Positions 41,699 to 50,688 are shown, counted from the stretch's first letter. The stretch is DNA of 64,000 nucleotides from Burkholderia oklahomensis C6786 (GCF_000959365.1 NZ_CP009556.1:2170001-2234000); one strand, 5' to 3'. Notes: a model not told the origin generated them from the letters alone. A program made the numbers and translations.

Positions 41699-43288
41699 AT
41701 GAACGCGCGCAATATGTCTTTCGGTCCGCTCGGCAACACAAACCACGAAGAAACCATCGACATCGCCATCATCGGCACCGGTTTTTCCGGGCTCGGCATG
41801 GCGATTCGCCTCCGGCAAACCGGCAACCAGGACTTCGCGGTGTTCGAGAAGGCGAACTCGGTCGGCGGCACCTGGCGCGACAACCACTACCCCGGTTGCG
41901 CGTGCGACGTCCAGTCGCATGTCTATTCGTTCTCGTTCGCGCCGAATCCGCGCTGGACGCGCATGTTCGCGCCACAGCCGGAAATCCGCGCGTACATGGA
42001 AGACTGCGTGCAGCGCTTCAACGTCGGCTCGCATCTGCGCTTCAACCACGAGCTCTCCAACGCGACTTACGACGAGACCGCGCATCGCTGGCGCCTGACG
42101 TTCGCGAACGGCAAGCGCGTGTGCGCGCGTGTGCTCGTATCCGGCATGGGCGGGCTGTCGCGCGCCGCGTATCCGAACATCCCCGGCGTCGAGACGTTCA
42201 AGGGCGAAGCGTTCCACTCGCAGAACTGGAATCACGACTATCCGCTCGAGGGCAAGCGCGTCGCCGTGATCGGCACGGGCGCGAGCGCGATCCAGTTCGT
42301 CCCGCAGATTGCGCCGCGCGTCGCGAACCTTGCGCTCTTCCAGCGCACGCCGCCGTGGATCATGCCGAAGCCGGACCGCCCGGTCAGCGGCTTCGAGCAA
42401 TGGCTGTTCCGCAATCTGCCGTTCACGCAGAAGCTGATGCGCGGCGGCCTGTACTGGATGCTCGAATCGCGCGTGCTCGGCTTCGCGATCCATCCGTCGA
42501 CGATGAAGCTCGTGCAGAAGCTCGCGCTGCGCCACATCGGCAAGCAGATCTCCGAGCCGGAGCTGCGCGCCGCGGTGACGCCCGACTACACGATCGGCTG
42601 CAAGCGGATCCTGATGTCGAACGACTATTACCCCGCGCTCACGCGCAAGAACGTCGACGTCGTCACGACGGGCATCGAGCGGATCGAGGAAGACGCGGTG
42701 ATCACGACGGACGGCAAGCGCCATGAAGTCGACTGCCTGATCTACGGCACGGGCTTCCAGATCAACAACCCGTTCCCGCGCGGCACGATCGTCGGCCGCG
42801 GCGGCGTCGACGTCGTCGACGCATGGCGCGACGGCCTGCACGCGTACCTCGGCGCGACCGTCCCCGGCTATCCGAACTGGTTCATCCTGATGGGACCGAA
42901 CACGGGTCTCGGCCACAACTCGATGGTCTACATGATCGAGTCGCAGATCGAATACGTGCTCGGCGCATTGAAGGCGATGCGCACCGAGCGCGCGGAGGCG
43001 ATCGAAGTGCGTCCGCTCGTCGAGCTCGAATACAACAACCGCATCCAGAACAAGCTGAAGAGCGCGGTCTGGTCGACGGGCGGCTGCAACAGCTGGTATC
43101 TCGATCCGCGCACCGGCAAGAACACGACGCTGTGGCCGACCTTCACATGGCGCTTCCGGCAGGAAACCGCGTTCTTCTCGATGGCGGACTACCACGCGTA
43201 CTACGCGAACCCGCGTCAAAACACGCAGCCGGCGCCGGCGCTGCCGAGCGCCGTCGTCGCGGCGAGCTCCGCCGAGACGACCGCCTGA
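41699..43288 (+). CDS. Flavin-containing Baeyer-Villiger-type monooxygenase
   Basis: A 529-residue class B flavoprotein monooxygenase. FAD motif IIGTGFSGLG (about 25-34), then the Baeyer-Villiger fingerprint FKGEAFHSQNW (167-177), then the NADPH Rossmann motif VIGTGASAIQ (about 191-200). The ATG at 41699 has GGAG 8 bases upstream; the in-frame ATG at 41675 has none. Substrates of the family are ketones and aldehydes, converted to esters. It is the first gene of a four-gene run with an SDR, a ferritin-like hydrolase and an alpha/beta hydrolase. The Mycobacterium mymA operon has a similar mix and modifies envelope fatty acids. Confidence 0.92.
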   Translation: MNARNMSFGPLGNTNHEETIDIAIIGTGFSGLGMAIRLRQTGNQDFAVFEKANSVGGTWRDNHYPGCACDVQSHVYSFSFAPNPRWTRMFAPQPEIRAYMEDCVQRFNVGSHLRFNHELSNATYDETAHRWRLTFANGKRVCARVLVSGMGGLSRAAYPNIPGVETFKGEAFHSQNWNHDYPLEGKRVAVIGTGASAIQFVPQIAPRVANLALFQRTPPWIMPKPDRPVSGFEQWLFRNLPFTQKLMRGGLYWMLESRVLGFAIHPSTMKLVQKLALRHIGKQISEPELRAAVTPDYTIGCKRILMSNDYYPALTRKNVDVVTTGIERIEEDAVITTDGKRHEVDCLIYGTGFQINNPFPRGTIVGRGGVDVVDAWRDGLHAYLGATVPGYPNWFILMGPNTGLGHNSMVYMIESQIEYVLGALKAMRTERAEAIEVRPLVELEYNNRIQNKLKSAVWSTGGCNSWYLDPRTGKNTTLWPTFTWRFRQETAFFSMADYHAYYANPRQNTQPAPALPSAVVAASSAETTA

Positions 43289-43314
43289 GCCCAGACACTA
43301 CACGAGCCTACGAC

Positions 43315-44250
43315 ATGAAATCCTTTTCCAACAAAGTCGCTGCAATCACGGGCGCCGGTTCGGGCATGGGCCGCTCGCTCGCGGTGCAGCTCTCGCAACA
43401 GCATTGTCACGTCGCGCTCGCCGACAAGAACGCGGTCGGCCTCGCCGAGACCGAGCGGATCGTCCGCGCGCTCGCGCCGTCGGTGCGCGTGACGACCTGC
43501 GTGCTCGACGTCGGCGACCGCGCCGCGATGCATGCATGGGCCGACGAAACGGCCGCCGCGCACGGCCGCGTGAACCTCGTCTTCAACAACGCGGGCGTCG
43601 CGCTGTCGAGCACGATCGACGGGATGGAATACAGCGATCTCGAGTGGATCGTGAACATCAACTTCTGGGGCGTCGTCCACGGGACGAAAGCGTTCCTGCC
43701 GTACCTGAAGGCATCCGGCGAAGGCCACATCGTCAACACGTCGAGCATCTTCGGGATCTTCGCGCAGCCGGGCATGAGCGGCTACAACGCGACGAAGTAC
43801 GCGGTGCGCGGCTTCACCGAGTCGCTGCGCCAGGAGCTCGACCTGATGAAGTGCGGCGTGTCGGCGACCTGCGTGCATCCGGGCGGCATCCGCACGAACA
43901 TCGCGCAATCGGCGCGGCTCGCGCAGAACATGGTCGGCTTCATGGTCGAGAGCGAGCAGCAGGGCAAGGCGGACTTCGAGAAGTTCTTCATCACGACGGC
44001 CGACGAAGCGGCGCACGCGATCCTGCTGGGCGTGCGCAAGAACAAGCGCCGCGTGCTGATCGGCCGCGACGCGCACGGCGCCGACTGGCTCGCGCGCACG
44101 CTGCCCGCCGCGTATCAGTCGCTCGTCGTGCTCGCGACGAAGCTGCAGAGCGCCCGCGCGCGCCGCCGCGCGGGCCGCGCGACGCCGGCGCCGGTGCCAG
44201 TGCCCGCAACGTACAACAACGCAGGCAACCAGGGAGGAGAGCAATCATGA
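43315..44250 (+). CDS. Short-chain dehydrogenase/reductase
   Basis: A 311-residue SDR. Cofactor motif GAGSGMG (about 13-19), NNAG (about 88-91), catalytic Ser in NTSSIFG and YNATKYA with the Tyr-x-x-x-Lys pair. It has a C-terminal extension rich in Ala, Arg and Pro (about 275-311). It follows the monooxygenase by 26 bp, and its stop overlaps the next start (ATGA). It could oxidise an alcohol to the ketone used by the monooxygenase, or reduce the aldehyde product; order is inferred. Confidence 0.92.
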   Translation: MKSFSNKVAAITGAGSGMGRSLAVQLSQQHCHVALADKNAVGLAETERIVRALAPSVRVTTCVLDVGDRAAMHAWADETAAAHGRVNLVFNNAGVALSSTIDGMEYSDLEWIVNINFWGVVHGTKAFLPYLKASGEGHIVNTSSIFGIFAQPGMSGYNATKYAVRGFTESLRQELDLMKCGVSATCVHPGGIRTNIAQSARLAQNMVGFMVESEQQGKADFEKFFITTADEAAHAILLGVRKNKRRVLIGRDAHGADWLARTLPAAYQSLVVLATKLQSARARRRAGRATPAPVPVPATYNNAGNQGGEQS

Positions 44251-45161
44251 CGACACCGCATTTGTTGCCGGTCCGGCGCGACATCCGCTTCGCGCTGCCC
44301 CCCGATCGCGTGCACGACTGGCACGTCCAGGGCACGCCCGTCACGCACTTCATGAACGCGCTGTCGCTGCTGTTCCCGGCGGGCGAGCGCTTCTTCATGG
44401 ACTCGGTGCGCAACTATCGCGACGAGATCCACGATCCCGAGCTGAAGAAGCAGGTCGCGGGCTTCATCGGCCAGGAAGCGATGCATACGCGCGAGCACAT
44501 CGAGTACAACGATCTGCTGCAATCGGCCGGCCTGCCCGCGCACAAGCTCGACAAGCGCTTGTGGGCGCTGCTCGGCTGGGGCAAGAAGGTGCTGCCGAAT
44601 TCGATGCAGCTCGCGATCACGATCGCGCTCGAGCACTACACGGCGATCCTCGCGAATCTGCTGCTGACGGGCCACGAGCATCGGATCGACGGCTCGGTCG
44701 AGGGCTACAAGCAGGTATGGATGTGGCACGCGATGGAAGAGACCGAGCACAAGGCGGTCTCGTACGACGTGTGGAACACCGTGATGAAGCCGGGTGTGAA
44801 GACCTATCTGCTGCGCACCGGCACGATGCTGCTGACGACGCTGATCTTCTGGACAGTCGTGTTCGACTTCCACGTGCGCCTGATGTTCGCGCACCGGATG
44901 CGCCACGGCAAGCTGAAGGGGATGTGGCGGCTCGTCAAGTACCTGTACAGCCCGAAGAACGGCGTGTTCCCGAGCATCGCGCTCGAATGGCTCGACTATT
45001 TCCGGCCGGGCTTCCATCCGTGGGATCACGACAACCGGCAGTACCTGCAGGGCATCGACACGCTGCTCGCGAACATCGAAGCCGCGAACGAGCGCTATGC
45101 CGACCAGGCCGCGCCGCGCCGCGTGCCGCTTCATTCGTCGCCCGCGCAGCAGCACGCGTAA
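44247..45161 (+). CDS. Ferritin-like metal-dependent hydrolase family (PF10118)
   Basis: A 304-residue protein of the predicted metal-dependent hydrolase family. It has the helical Glu/His pattern of di-iron proteins: Glu in GERFFMDSV, then QEAMHTREH, then ALEHYTAIL and HAMEETEHKA. A hydrophobic segment lies around 190-215. The family is often found beside monooxygenases and SDRs. Its start overlaps the SDR stop by four bases, with GGAGGAG before it. A role in lipid metabolism is likely from the neighbours, but no reaction is established. Confidence 0.85.
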   Translation: MTTPHLLPVRRDIRFALPPDRVHDWHVQGTPVTHFMNALSLLFPAGERFFMDSVRNYRDEIHDPELKKQVAGFIGQEAMHTREHIEYNDLLQSAGLPAHKLDKRLWALLGWGKKVLPNSMQLAITIALEHYTAILANLLLTGHEHRIDGSVEGYKQVWMWHAMEETEHKAVSYDVWNTVMKPGVKTYLLRTGTMLLTTLIFWTVVFDFHVRLMFAHRMRHGKLKGMWRLVKYLYSPKNGVFPSIALEWLDYFRPGFHPWDHDNRQYLQGIDTLLANIEAANERYADQAAPRRVPLHSSPAQQHA

Positions 45162-45172
45162 GCGAACAAGCG

Positions 45173-46123
45173 ATGGCGTCCGTCCGCGACACGCTGACGG
45201 TCCGCTCGGGCGACGTGCGCCTTGCCGTCTACCTGAGCGGGCCGCGCAACGCCCCGCCCGTGATCCTCGTGCACGGCTATCCGGATTCGGCGCGCGTGTG
45301 GGAGCGCGTGCGCGAGCATCTCGACAAGCGCTTTCGCGTGATCGCGTACGACGTGCGCGGCGCGGGCGCATCGGACGCGCCGAAGCGCCGCGCCGACTAC
45401 AAGCTGCCCGTGCTCGCGCGGGATCTGCTCGCCGTCGCCGATGCGACGTGCGGCAACCGGCCGTTTCACCTCGTCGGCCACGACTGGGGTTCGATTCAAT
45501 GCTGGGAAGCGGCGACCGATCCGTCGATCGCGGGCCGGCTCGCGTCATACACGTCGATTTCGGGGCCGTGCCTCGACCACGTGTTTCGCGCGCCGCTCAA
45601 TCTGAAGCAGACGCTGAAATCGTGGTACGTCGCGTTCTTCCATCTGCCGCTCGTCCCCGAGCTCGCGTGGCGCCTGGGCGGCGCGAAGCTGTGGCCGCTG
45701 TGGCTGCGCAAGACCGAGCGGATCGTCGTCGACGCCGATCCGGATCAATTGCGCAACGGACTGAACGGCCTCAAGCTCTACCGTGCGAATTTCATCGAGC
45801 GCGCCCGTCGGCCGCGCGAACGCTACGCGCAGGCGCCGGTGCAGATCATCGTGCCGCGCTACGACCGGTACGTGACGCCCGCCCTCACCCGCAACCTCGA
45901 CCGCTGGCTCGGCGCCCACCGGCGCGACGAGATCGCCGCGTCGCACTGGACGGTGATCCGCGACGCGGCGCTGATCGCCGCGCGGATCGGCCGGTTCGCG
46001 GCCGCGCACGAGCCGAGGCGGCAGGCGATCGCGGCCGGCGCGAAATCCGGCGGCCAGCAACGGACGAGACAGCGCGCGAATCAGCATGCATCGGGCGGCA
46101 AGCGTTTGAGAAGCGTTTCGTAG
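45173..46123 (+). CDS. Alpha/beta hydrolase (epoxide-hydrolase-like)
   Basis: A 316-residue hydrolase. HGYPDS at about 34-39 gives the oxyanion hole, the nucleophile is Asp104 in VGHDWGS, and a catalytic His lies in AASHWTV near residue 260. It starts 11 bp after the metal-hydrolase gene and closes the operon. The last ~15 residues run into the antisense of a decayed gene remnant (from 46081), so the natural C terminus may have been altered. The enzyme could open an ester or lactone made by the monooxygenase; this is inference. Confidence 0.88.
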   Translation: MASVRDTLTVRSGDVRLAVYLSGPRNAPPVILVHGYPDSARVWERVREHLDKRFRVIAYDVRGAGASDAPKRRADYKLPVLARDLLAVADATCGNRPFHLVGHDWGSIQCWEAATDPSIAGRLASYTSISGPCLDHVFRAPLNLKQTLKSWYVAFFHLPLVPELAWRLGGAKLWPLWLRKTERIVVDADPDQLRNGLNGLKLYRANFIERARRPRERYAQAPVQIIVPRYDRYVTPALTRNLDRWLGAHRRDEIAASHWTVIRDAALIAARIGRFAAAHEPRRQAIAAGAKSGGQQRTRQRANQHASGGKRLRSVS

Positions 46124-46245
46124 CCGATCGCGAGTCCGTCCTGATCCGATCGTCTTCGCGCCGCCCGGCGAGGTCGCCGCCGAGGTTTTCGCAACGACAC
46201 GGATCCGGCTCGATGCGCCGCTACGCCGTCCTCGCGCGCGCCGAG
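46081..46245 (-). pseudogene. C-terminal remnant of a glycolipid-binding-family gene
   Basis: The minus-strand piece ending at the TGA 46081-46083 reads DGLAIGYETLLKRLPPDA, very close to DGLVIDYEALFRRLPVDA at the end of the intact gene at 48192-48752. DNA similarity continues to about 46230 with at least one frame change. The rest of the gene is missing. It overlaps the 3' end of the upstream hydrolase gene. Confidence 0.8.
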
Positions 46246-46389
46246 TCGCCGGATCGCGGATCGGGGCAGGGTCGACTGCGATCGGCGCTGCCGCTTCGCA
46301 TTCGCGTGACGTCCGATGCACTGCGCGTATCTGCGCCCTCCTCGTTCGCTGCCATTCGAGCGATTGCGCACCGTGCGACATCCGCCGAT

Positions 46390-46560
46390 CGCGCAAGTAG
46401 CCGACGAACGCCCGAACCTTCGGCGACGCCACCCGCCCGCGCGGAAACAGCGCATTGAAGTTCTGCGCCGGTTCGCTCCAGTCGCGCAATACCCGCCGCA
46501 ACCGGCCGGCCTCGAGGTCGGCCTCCTACACCGCCTGACCCGATGCGGCCGGCACCGCCC
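46390..46560 (-). pseudogene. C-terminal remnant of a LysR-family regulator
   Basis: The minus-strand frame reads EADLEAGRLRRVLRDW, then FNALFPRGRVASPKVRAFVG, the standard C terminus of a LysR effector domain. An in-frame TAG precedes EADLEAG and nothing recognisable lies upstream, where the flavoprotein gene ends at 46571. The gene has lost its DNA-binding and most of its effector domain. Confidence 0.78.
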
Positions 46561-46570
46561 CCGTCGTTCG

Positions 46571-47482
46571 TCAGCCGCGCTCGTCGACGCCATAGATCAG
46601 CGAGTGATGCGCGCCCGCTGCCGCCATCACGCCCGCGGCGGCCGCCAACGTCGCATTCGCCATCGGCCGCGCGACATCCCCTGCGGCGAACACGCCGGGC
46701 ACCGACGTCTGCTGTCGCTCGTCGACGGCGAGATAAGGCCCTGTCGGACCGTCGTTGAAGAGGCAGGCGAGCCGCTCGGGCAGATCGCACGCCGGCACGG
46801 TTCGGGGCGCAATGAACAGGCCGGAGAGTTCCGCCGTCCTGCCGTCGGCGAGGCGGACCGCTTCGAGCGCGGGCGCGGCGCCGACGAGCGCCGCGACCGG
46901 CGTTTGCTCGACCGTCACGCCGCGAGCCGACAGCATCGCCAACTGGTCTCGCGTGGGGACGAACGCGCGCTGAGTAAACAGCGTGGTCGGCCCCCAATCC
47001 GATACCAGCATCGCCTGATGCACGGCCTGCTCGCTGCTCGCCAGCACGCCCATCGGACGCCGATCCAGTTCGTAGCCGTGGCAATACGGACAATGCAGGA
47101 CGCTGATGCCCCAGCGCTCTTGCAGACCGGGCAGCGCAGGCAGGATGTCCCGAACGCCCGTCGCCAGGATCAGGCGCTTGCCCAGCGCCTGCCGGCCGTC
47201 AGCCAGCGAAACGCGAAACCCGTCACCGGCGGCCGCGGCGTCGGCCGCATCGCCTTCATCGAATTGGACCGTCGGATACGCGGCGAGCTGCCGGGCCGCG
47301 GCGGCGATCATCGCGAACGGCGCCTGCCCGTCCTGCCCGAGAAAACCGTGGGACGCCCGCGCAAAGCGATTGCGAGGCCGCTTCGCGTCGATGAGCAAGA
47401 CATTGCGTCTGGCGCGGGCCAGTTGCAGGGCCGCCGCCTGCCCGGCGAAGCCGCCTCCGACGATGACGACATCGAAAATCAT
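46571..47482 (-). CDS. NAD(P)/FAD-dependent oxidoreductase, thioredoxin-reductase-like
   Basis: A 303-residue flavoprotein. FAD motif IVGGGFAGQAAA at about 8-19. A redox-type CPYC at 131-134 (LHCPYCHGYE) replaces the usual CATC of thioredoxin reductase. The C-terminal FAD motif is GVFAAGDVARP. Proteins of this form accompany Rrf2 regulators in many proteobacteria. AAGGAG lies 9 bases before the ATG at 47482. It is divergent from the Rrf2-type gene with a 129-bp shared control region. Electron acceptor unknown. Confidence 0.88.
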   Translation of the reverse strand: MIFDVVIVGGGFAGQAAALQLARARRNVLLIDAKRPRNRFARASHGFLGQDGQAPFAMIAAAARQLAAYPTVQFDEGDAADAAAAGDGFRVSLADGRQALGKRLILATGVRDILPALPGLQERWGISVLHCPYCHGYELDRRPMGVLASSEQAVHQAMLVSDWGPTTLFTQRAFVPTRDQLAMLSARGVTVEQTPVAALVGAAPALEAVRLADGRTAELSGLFIAPRTVPACDLPERLACLFNDGPTGPYLAVDERQQTSVPGVFAAGDVARPMANATLAAAAGVMAAAGAHHSLIYGVDERG

Positions 47483-47500
47483 GAGCGTTGTCTCCTTAAT

Positions 47501-47517
47501 GTACTTTTTAAAGTTAC
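47501..47517. promoter_or_regulatory. Putative Rrf2/YwnA-type operator GTACTTTTTAAAGTTAC
   Basis: A near-palindromic A/T-rich site in the divergent region, 19 bp before the flavoprotein start and about 95 bp before the regulator start. It is well placed for repression of both. The link to this regulator is inferred. Confidence 0.4.
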
Positions 47518-47611
47518 GAGACATCACGACGTTTGTCAAATCAAAGCACTCGCATTGTTGCGTGAGCGACGGGGTGGTAGATTTCGGTGTGATTCGAAAG
47601 GAATTCAAACG

Positions 47612-48073
47612 ATGCCACGCGACAACCGCCTGTCCCGCATGCTCCACGTGCTGATCCACATGGATCGGCACGTCGAGCGCGCCACATCCGACGCGATCGC
47701 GAAGATGCTCGGCACGAACCCCGTCGTCGTGCGCCGGATGATGGCCGGACTGCGGGACCAGGGCTACGTCAGATCGGAAAAAGGCCACGGCGGCGGCTGG
47801 GAGCTCGTTTGCGACCTGGATGCGATTACGCTGCTCGACGTGTACCGCGCCATCGGCCAACCGCCGCTGTTCAGCATCGGCCCCCATGCCGATCAGCCCG
47901 ATTGTCTCGTCGAGAAAGCCGTCGATGCGCGTATGGCCGAAGCGCTGGACGAAGCCGAAACCTTGCTGCTGGCTCGTTTTGGAGCCATCACCGTCGGCGA
48001 TCTGACAAGGGACTTCGAAAAGAGGCTCGCCAATCACCAGGCCGGGAAACGGGGGAATTGCGCTGCGGCGTAG
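47612..48073 (+). CDS. Rrf2-family transcriptional regulator
   Basis: A 153-residue winged-helix regulator of the Rrf2 family: SRMLHVLIHMDRH, then TSDAIAKMLGTNPVVVRRMMAGLRDQGYVRSEKGHGGGWEL. Only one cysteine (in QPDCLVEKAV) lies in the region where IscR/NsrR have three, so it should not carry an Fe-S cluster. It is closer to the YwnA/redox-sensing type. AAGGA precedes the ATG at 47612. It presumably controls the divergent flavoprotein gene. Confidence 0.88.
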   Translation: MPRDNRLSRMLHVLIHMDRHVERATSDAIAKMLGTNPVVVRRMMAGLRDQGYVRSEKGHGGGWELVCDLDAITLLDVYRAIGQPPLFSIGPHADQPDCLVEKAVDARMAEALDEAETLLLARFGAITVGDLTRDFEKRLANHQAGKRGNCAAA

Positions 48074-48191
48074 CAGCGTCGCACGCCGGCGTTCGAACAG
48101 CCGAATGGTTTGAACCATCTCACGTTGGCCGAAGGTCGCCGAGTTCGGCGCGGCCCTCCTGCGCAGACGGGCCGCGCCCGGGCCGCTGCGC

Positions 48192-48752
48192 TCAGCGCGC
48201 GTCGACCGGCAAACGCCTGAAAAGCGCTTCGTAATCGATGACGAGTCCGTCGCGATCGACTTCCAGTTGCGCGGTGAAGCCGCTCGCGACGCTTTCGTAG
48301 CGATAGATGCGATCCGGCTCGATGCATCGATACGCCTGCTGCATGCGGCTGACGGTCAGATCCGGGATCGATAGATAAACGACGTCGATCGGTCGCCGCT
48401 CATCGCGCGCAAGCCCGAGGCGGCGGATCGGCAGCGTGTTCGTGTATGGGGTCGCGGCGATGTCGACGTCGATGCATCCGTCGAGCGCCGCCAGCGGCTC
48501 GTCCGCCGCGTTGCGCCAGCGGCCTTCGCCGTCGCCGCGCAACTCGAACGTGGCGCCGCCCATCACCTTGACGATCAAGTGCTTCGCGCGCCAGCGCTCG
48601 TCGCAAGCGACGCGATAGGCAAGACCGTAAGCGAGCCCACCGTTCCGTCCGACGACCACGCTCTCGGCGACACTGCCGCGCGCGTGCCGCTCGAACGCCA
48701 GATACTCGATTCCGTCGTGTTCGAGCGACGCCCAGCGCACTTCTCGCATCAT
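48192..48752 (-). CDS. Putative glycolipid-binding family protein (PF06475-like)
   Basis: A 186-residue cytoplasmic protein. It resembles the putative glycolipid-binding family by length and the blocks AYRVACDERWRAKHLIVKV, DIAATPYTNTLPIRRL and VVYLSIPDLTVSRMQQAYRC. The start at 48752 has GGAG 6 bases upstream. A decayed second copy of its 3' end lies 2.1 kb away at 46081. It is a single gene; biochemical role unknown. Confidence 0.78.
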   Translation of the reverse strand: MMREVRWASLEHDGIEYLAFERHARGSVAESVVVGRNGGLAYGLAYRVACDERWRAKHLIVKVMGGATFELRGDGEGRWRNAADEPLAALDGCIDVDIAATPYTNTLPIRRLGLARDERRPIDVVYLSIPDLTVSRMQQAYRCIEPDRIYRYESVASGFTAQLEVDRDGLVIDYEALFRRLPVDAR

Positions 48753-48994
48753 TCCGCTCCGCCGTCGTCTCCGTTCGATTCCGATCGTCATGCACGCGAG
48801 CATCGTCGATGCACGCATGCGGCCGTCATCACGAGAACCTCGTGCCGCTCGGCGGAGCCAGCCGCGAGCGGTTCGCGGGGCGCTACCGCATCACGCAGTC
48901 TCGCGGCATTGCCGCGCGCACCGGCTCAGCCGGCGTCCTCACTGCGCCGACCGCACCGGGGGCCGCCCTCCACAACGCGCGCACCGATGCCACT

Positions 48995-49867
48995 TTAGGT
49001 CGTCGCGCCGCCGTCGCGCCGTTCGGCGTCAGCCGCCGTTTCGTCGGCGCGCGCCACCGCCCGCGCGTACAGCGCCGCCGCATCGAATCCGCTCAAATCG
49101 AGCCCGAAGCGCTCGCGCAGGCACGCCGCCCATGCGTCGACGTCCGACAGCCGGGTCGTTTGCGCCGCACCCTCCGTGGTGCGCAACGTCAGCGCATCGT
49201 TGAAAAGCAGCGCGCGTGCGTCGGGCAGGATCCGGCACACGACGAGATCATGCGTGAAGAACGAGTCGGGATGACTCGACGTATACCAGTTCGCGACCTC
49301 GTAATCGATCCACTCGACGGGCTTCAGCGAAAAGCGATACAGCGGATGCCAGCCGTTCGGCGTCTCGCACTCGATTTCCAGCTCGCCCGCGACGGGCGCG
49401 TCGACGACGCGATACATGCCGTGCGGCGTCGACTGCGCGTCGTTCAGGTCGTAGCGCAGCGGCGCGGTCAGCGTCGTCGAGCCGAAGCCGACGTCGGCAA
49501 ACCACGTCGCGCCGTCCAGGTCGATGCGCAGCAGCATGTGCGTCTGCGGGGTCGACTCTTCGGGCGGACGCTGCCAGCGCACGCGCGCGATCAGCGGCGT
49601 CACGCGAAAGCCGAGCTGCACGAGCACCGTGTAGAAGAGCTTGTTCTGCTCGAAGCAATAACCGCCGCGCCGCCGCTCGACCAGCTTGTCGACCACCGAC
49701 TCGAGGTCGAGCGCGACGCGCGCGCCGGTGTACGGATTGAGGTTCTCGAACGGAATCGACTGCGGATGCAGCGCCTGCAGCCGGCGAAGGACGTCGAGCG
49801 TCGGCGCCGCCGTTCCGTGATAACCGATGCGGGCGAAATAACGGGAAAGATCGACTGCGTCGCGCAT
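48995..49867 (-). CDS. nat: Arylamine N-acetyltransferase
   Basis: A 290-residue cytoplasmic enzyme that transfers acetyl from acetyl-CoA to arylamines and hydrazines. The catalytic triad is complete: Cys71 in RRGGYCFEQN, His110 in TPQTHMLL and Asp125 in FADVGFG. The N-terminal IPFENLNP block is conserved. Length is usual for bacterial NATs (about 275-290). The ATG at 49867 is well placed. The gene stands alone, 110 bp before the next minus-strand gene. Confidence 0.93.
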   Translation of the reverse strand: MRDAVDLSRYFARIGYHGTAAPTLDVLRRLQALHPQSIPFENLNPYTGARVALDLESVVDKLVERRRGGYCFEQNKLFYTVLVQLGFRVTPLIARVRWQRPPEESTPQTHMLLRIDLDGATWFADVGFGSTTLTAPLRYDLNDAQSTPHGMYRVVDAPVAGELEIECETPNGWHPLYRFSLKPVEWIDYEVANWYTSSHPDSFFTHDLVVCRILPDARALLFNDALTLRTTEGAAQTTRLSDVDAWAACLRERFGLDLSGFDAAALYARAVARADETAADAERRDGGATT

Positions 49868-49977
49868 GTGGGCAATCCGATGGTAACGAAACGCGTCACC
49901 ATAGCATCACGCGGATAACCCCACTCGACGCAAGGACAAGCGCGCCGGCCGTCGCGGCGGCGCGTCGGCGAAGCGCG

Positions 49978-50688
49978 TTACGGCAGCAGCTTGAGTGCCG
50001 CGGAGGCGACGGACGGCACCGAGATCCCATGGCTCGCCGCGAACTGCACGGCCGCGCTGAGCGTGCCGCCGATCGACTGGAGCTGGTTCGGCGCGTTCTG
50101 TGCGATGTACGACGCCGCCTTCAGGTTGTTCGGGTCCAGACCCGCCTGCAGCAACGACGCGGGATTCGACGCACCCAGGCTCCCGAGCCCCGATTGCAGT
50201 TGCGAATACTGCGTGACGCCTTCGCCGAGCGACGTCAGGCCCCGGGTGAACGCCGCCTTGTCGACGCCCGCGCCCGGCGCGGCGCCGTTCGCGCCGCCCG
50301 ATGCGAACGCCTGCGTCAACGCCTGCGCAACCGACTGCTGCGCGCCGCCGACTTGCGACAACGCACCGGGCGTCAGCGCACTCGCGCCTCCGTTCGTCAA
50401 CAGGCCTGCCGCGTGCTGCGCCTGCCCGGCCGCGCCCGTGAGCCCCATCGCCGACGCGAGGCTCGCCTGTCCCGCGAGCACCTGCTGGTTCGCGCCGACG
50501 TACGACTGCAGCATTTGCGACATGCCGGATGCGCCGGACGCGCTCGCCTGCTGTGACGCGCCGCCGCCGAGCAGCGACGCACCGAGGCTTTGCAGATCGA
50601 CCTGCGCGAACGCGGCGCCGCTCGCGAGCGCACCGCCCGCGCAACAGACGAGCGCCACGCGCTTCGCGAAGCGATTGATCGTTTTCAT
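49978..50688 (-). CDS. Secreted low-complexity protein of unknown function
   Basis: A 236-residue exported protein. Signal peptide about 1-28 (ending GAAFA). The mature part is almost only Ala, Gly, Ser, Gln and Leu, with short helical repeats such as GASLLGGGASQQASASG and LTSLGEGVTQYSQLQSGLGSLGAS. There is no cysteine after the signal and no charged cluster. GGGAGA precedes the ATG. I do not recognise a family; an Ala/Gln-rich surface or envelope protein is possible. Confidence 0.75.
   Translation of the reverse strand: MKTINRFAKRVALVCCAGGALASGAAFAQVDLQSLGASLLGGGASQQASASGASGMSQMLQSYVGANQQVLAGQASLASAMGLTGAAGQAQHAAGLLTNGGASALTPGALSQVGGAQQSVAQALTQAFASGGANGAAPGAGVDKAAFTRGLTSLGEGVTQYSQLQSGLGSLGASNPASLLQAGLDPNNLKAASYIAQNAPNQLQSIGGTLSAAVQFAASHGISVPSVASAALKLLP

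Noticed and set aside
46316..48073. Long plus-strand frame extending the Rrf2 gene far upstream to 46316
   Set aside because: The upstream part is antisense to the flavoprotein gene; the Rrf2 domain begins at the ATG at 47612 with a good ribosome site.
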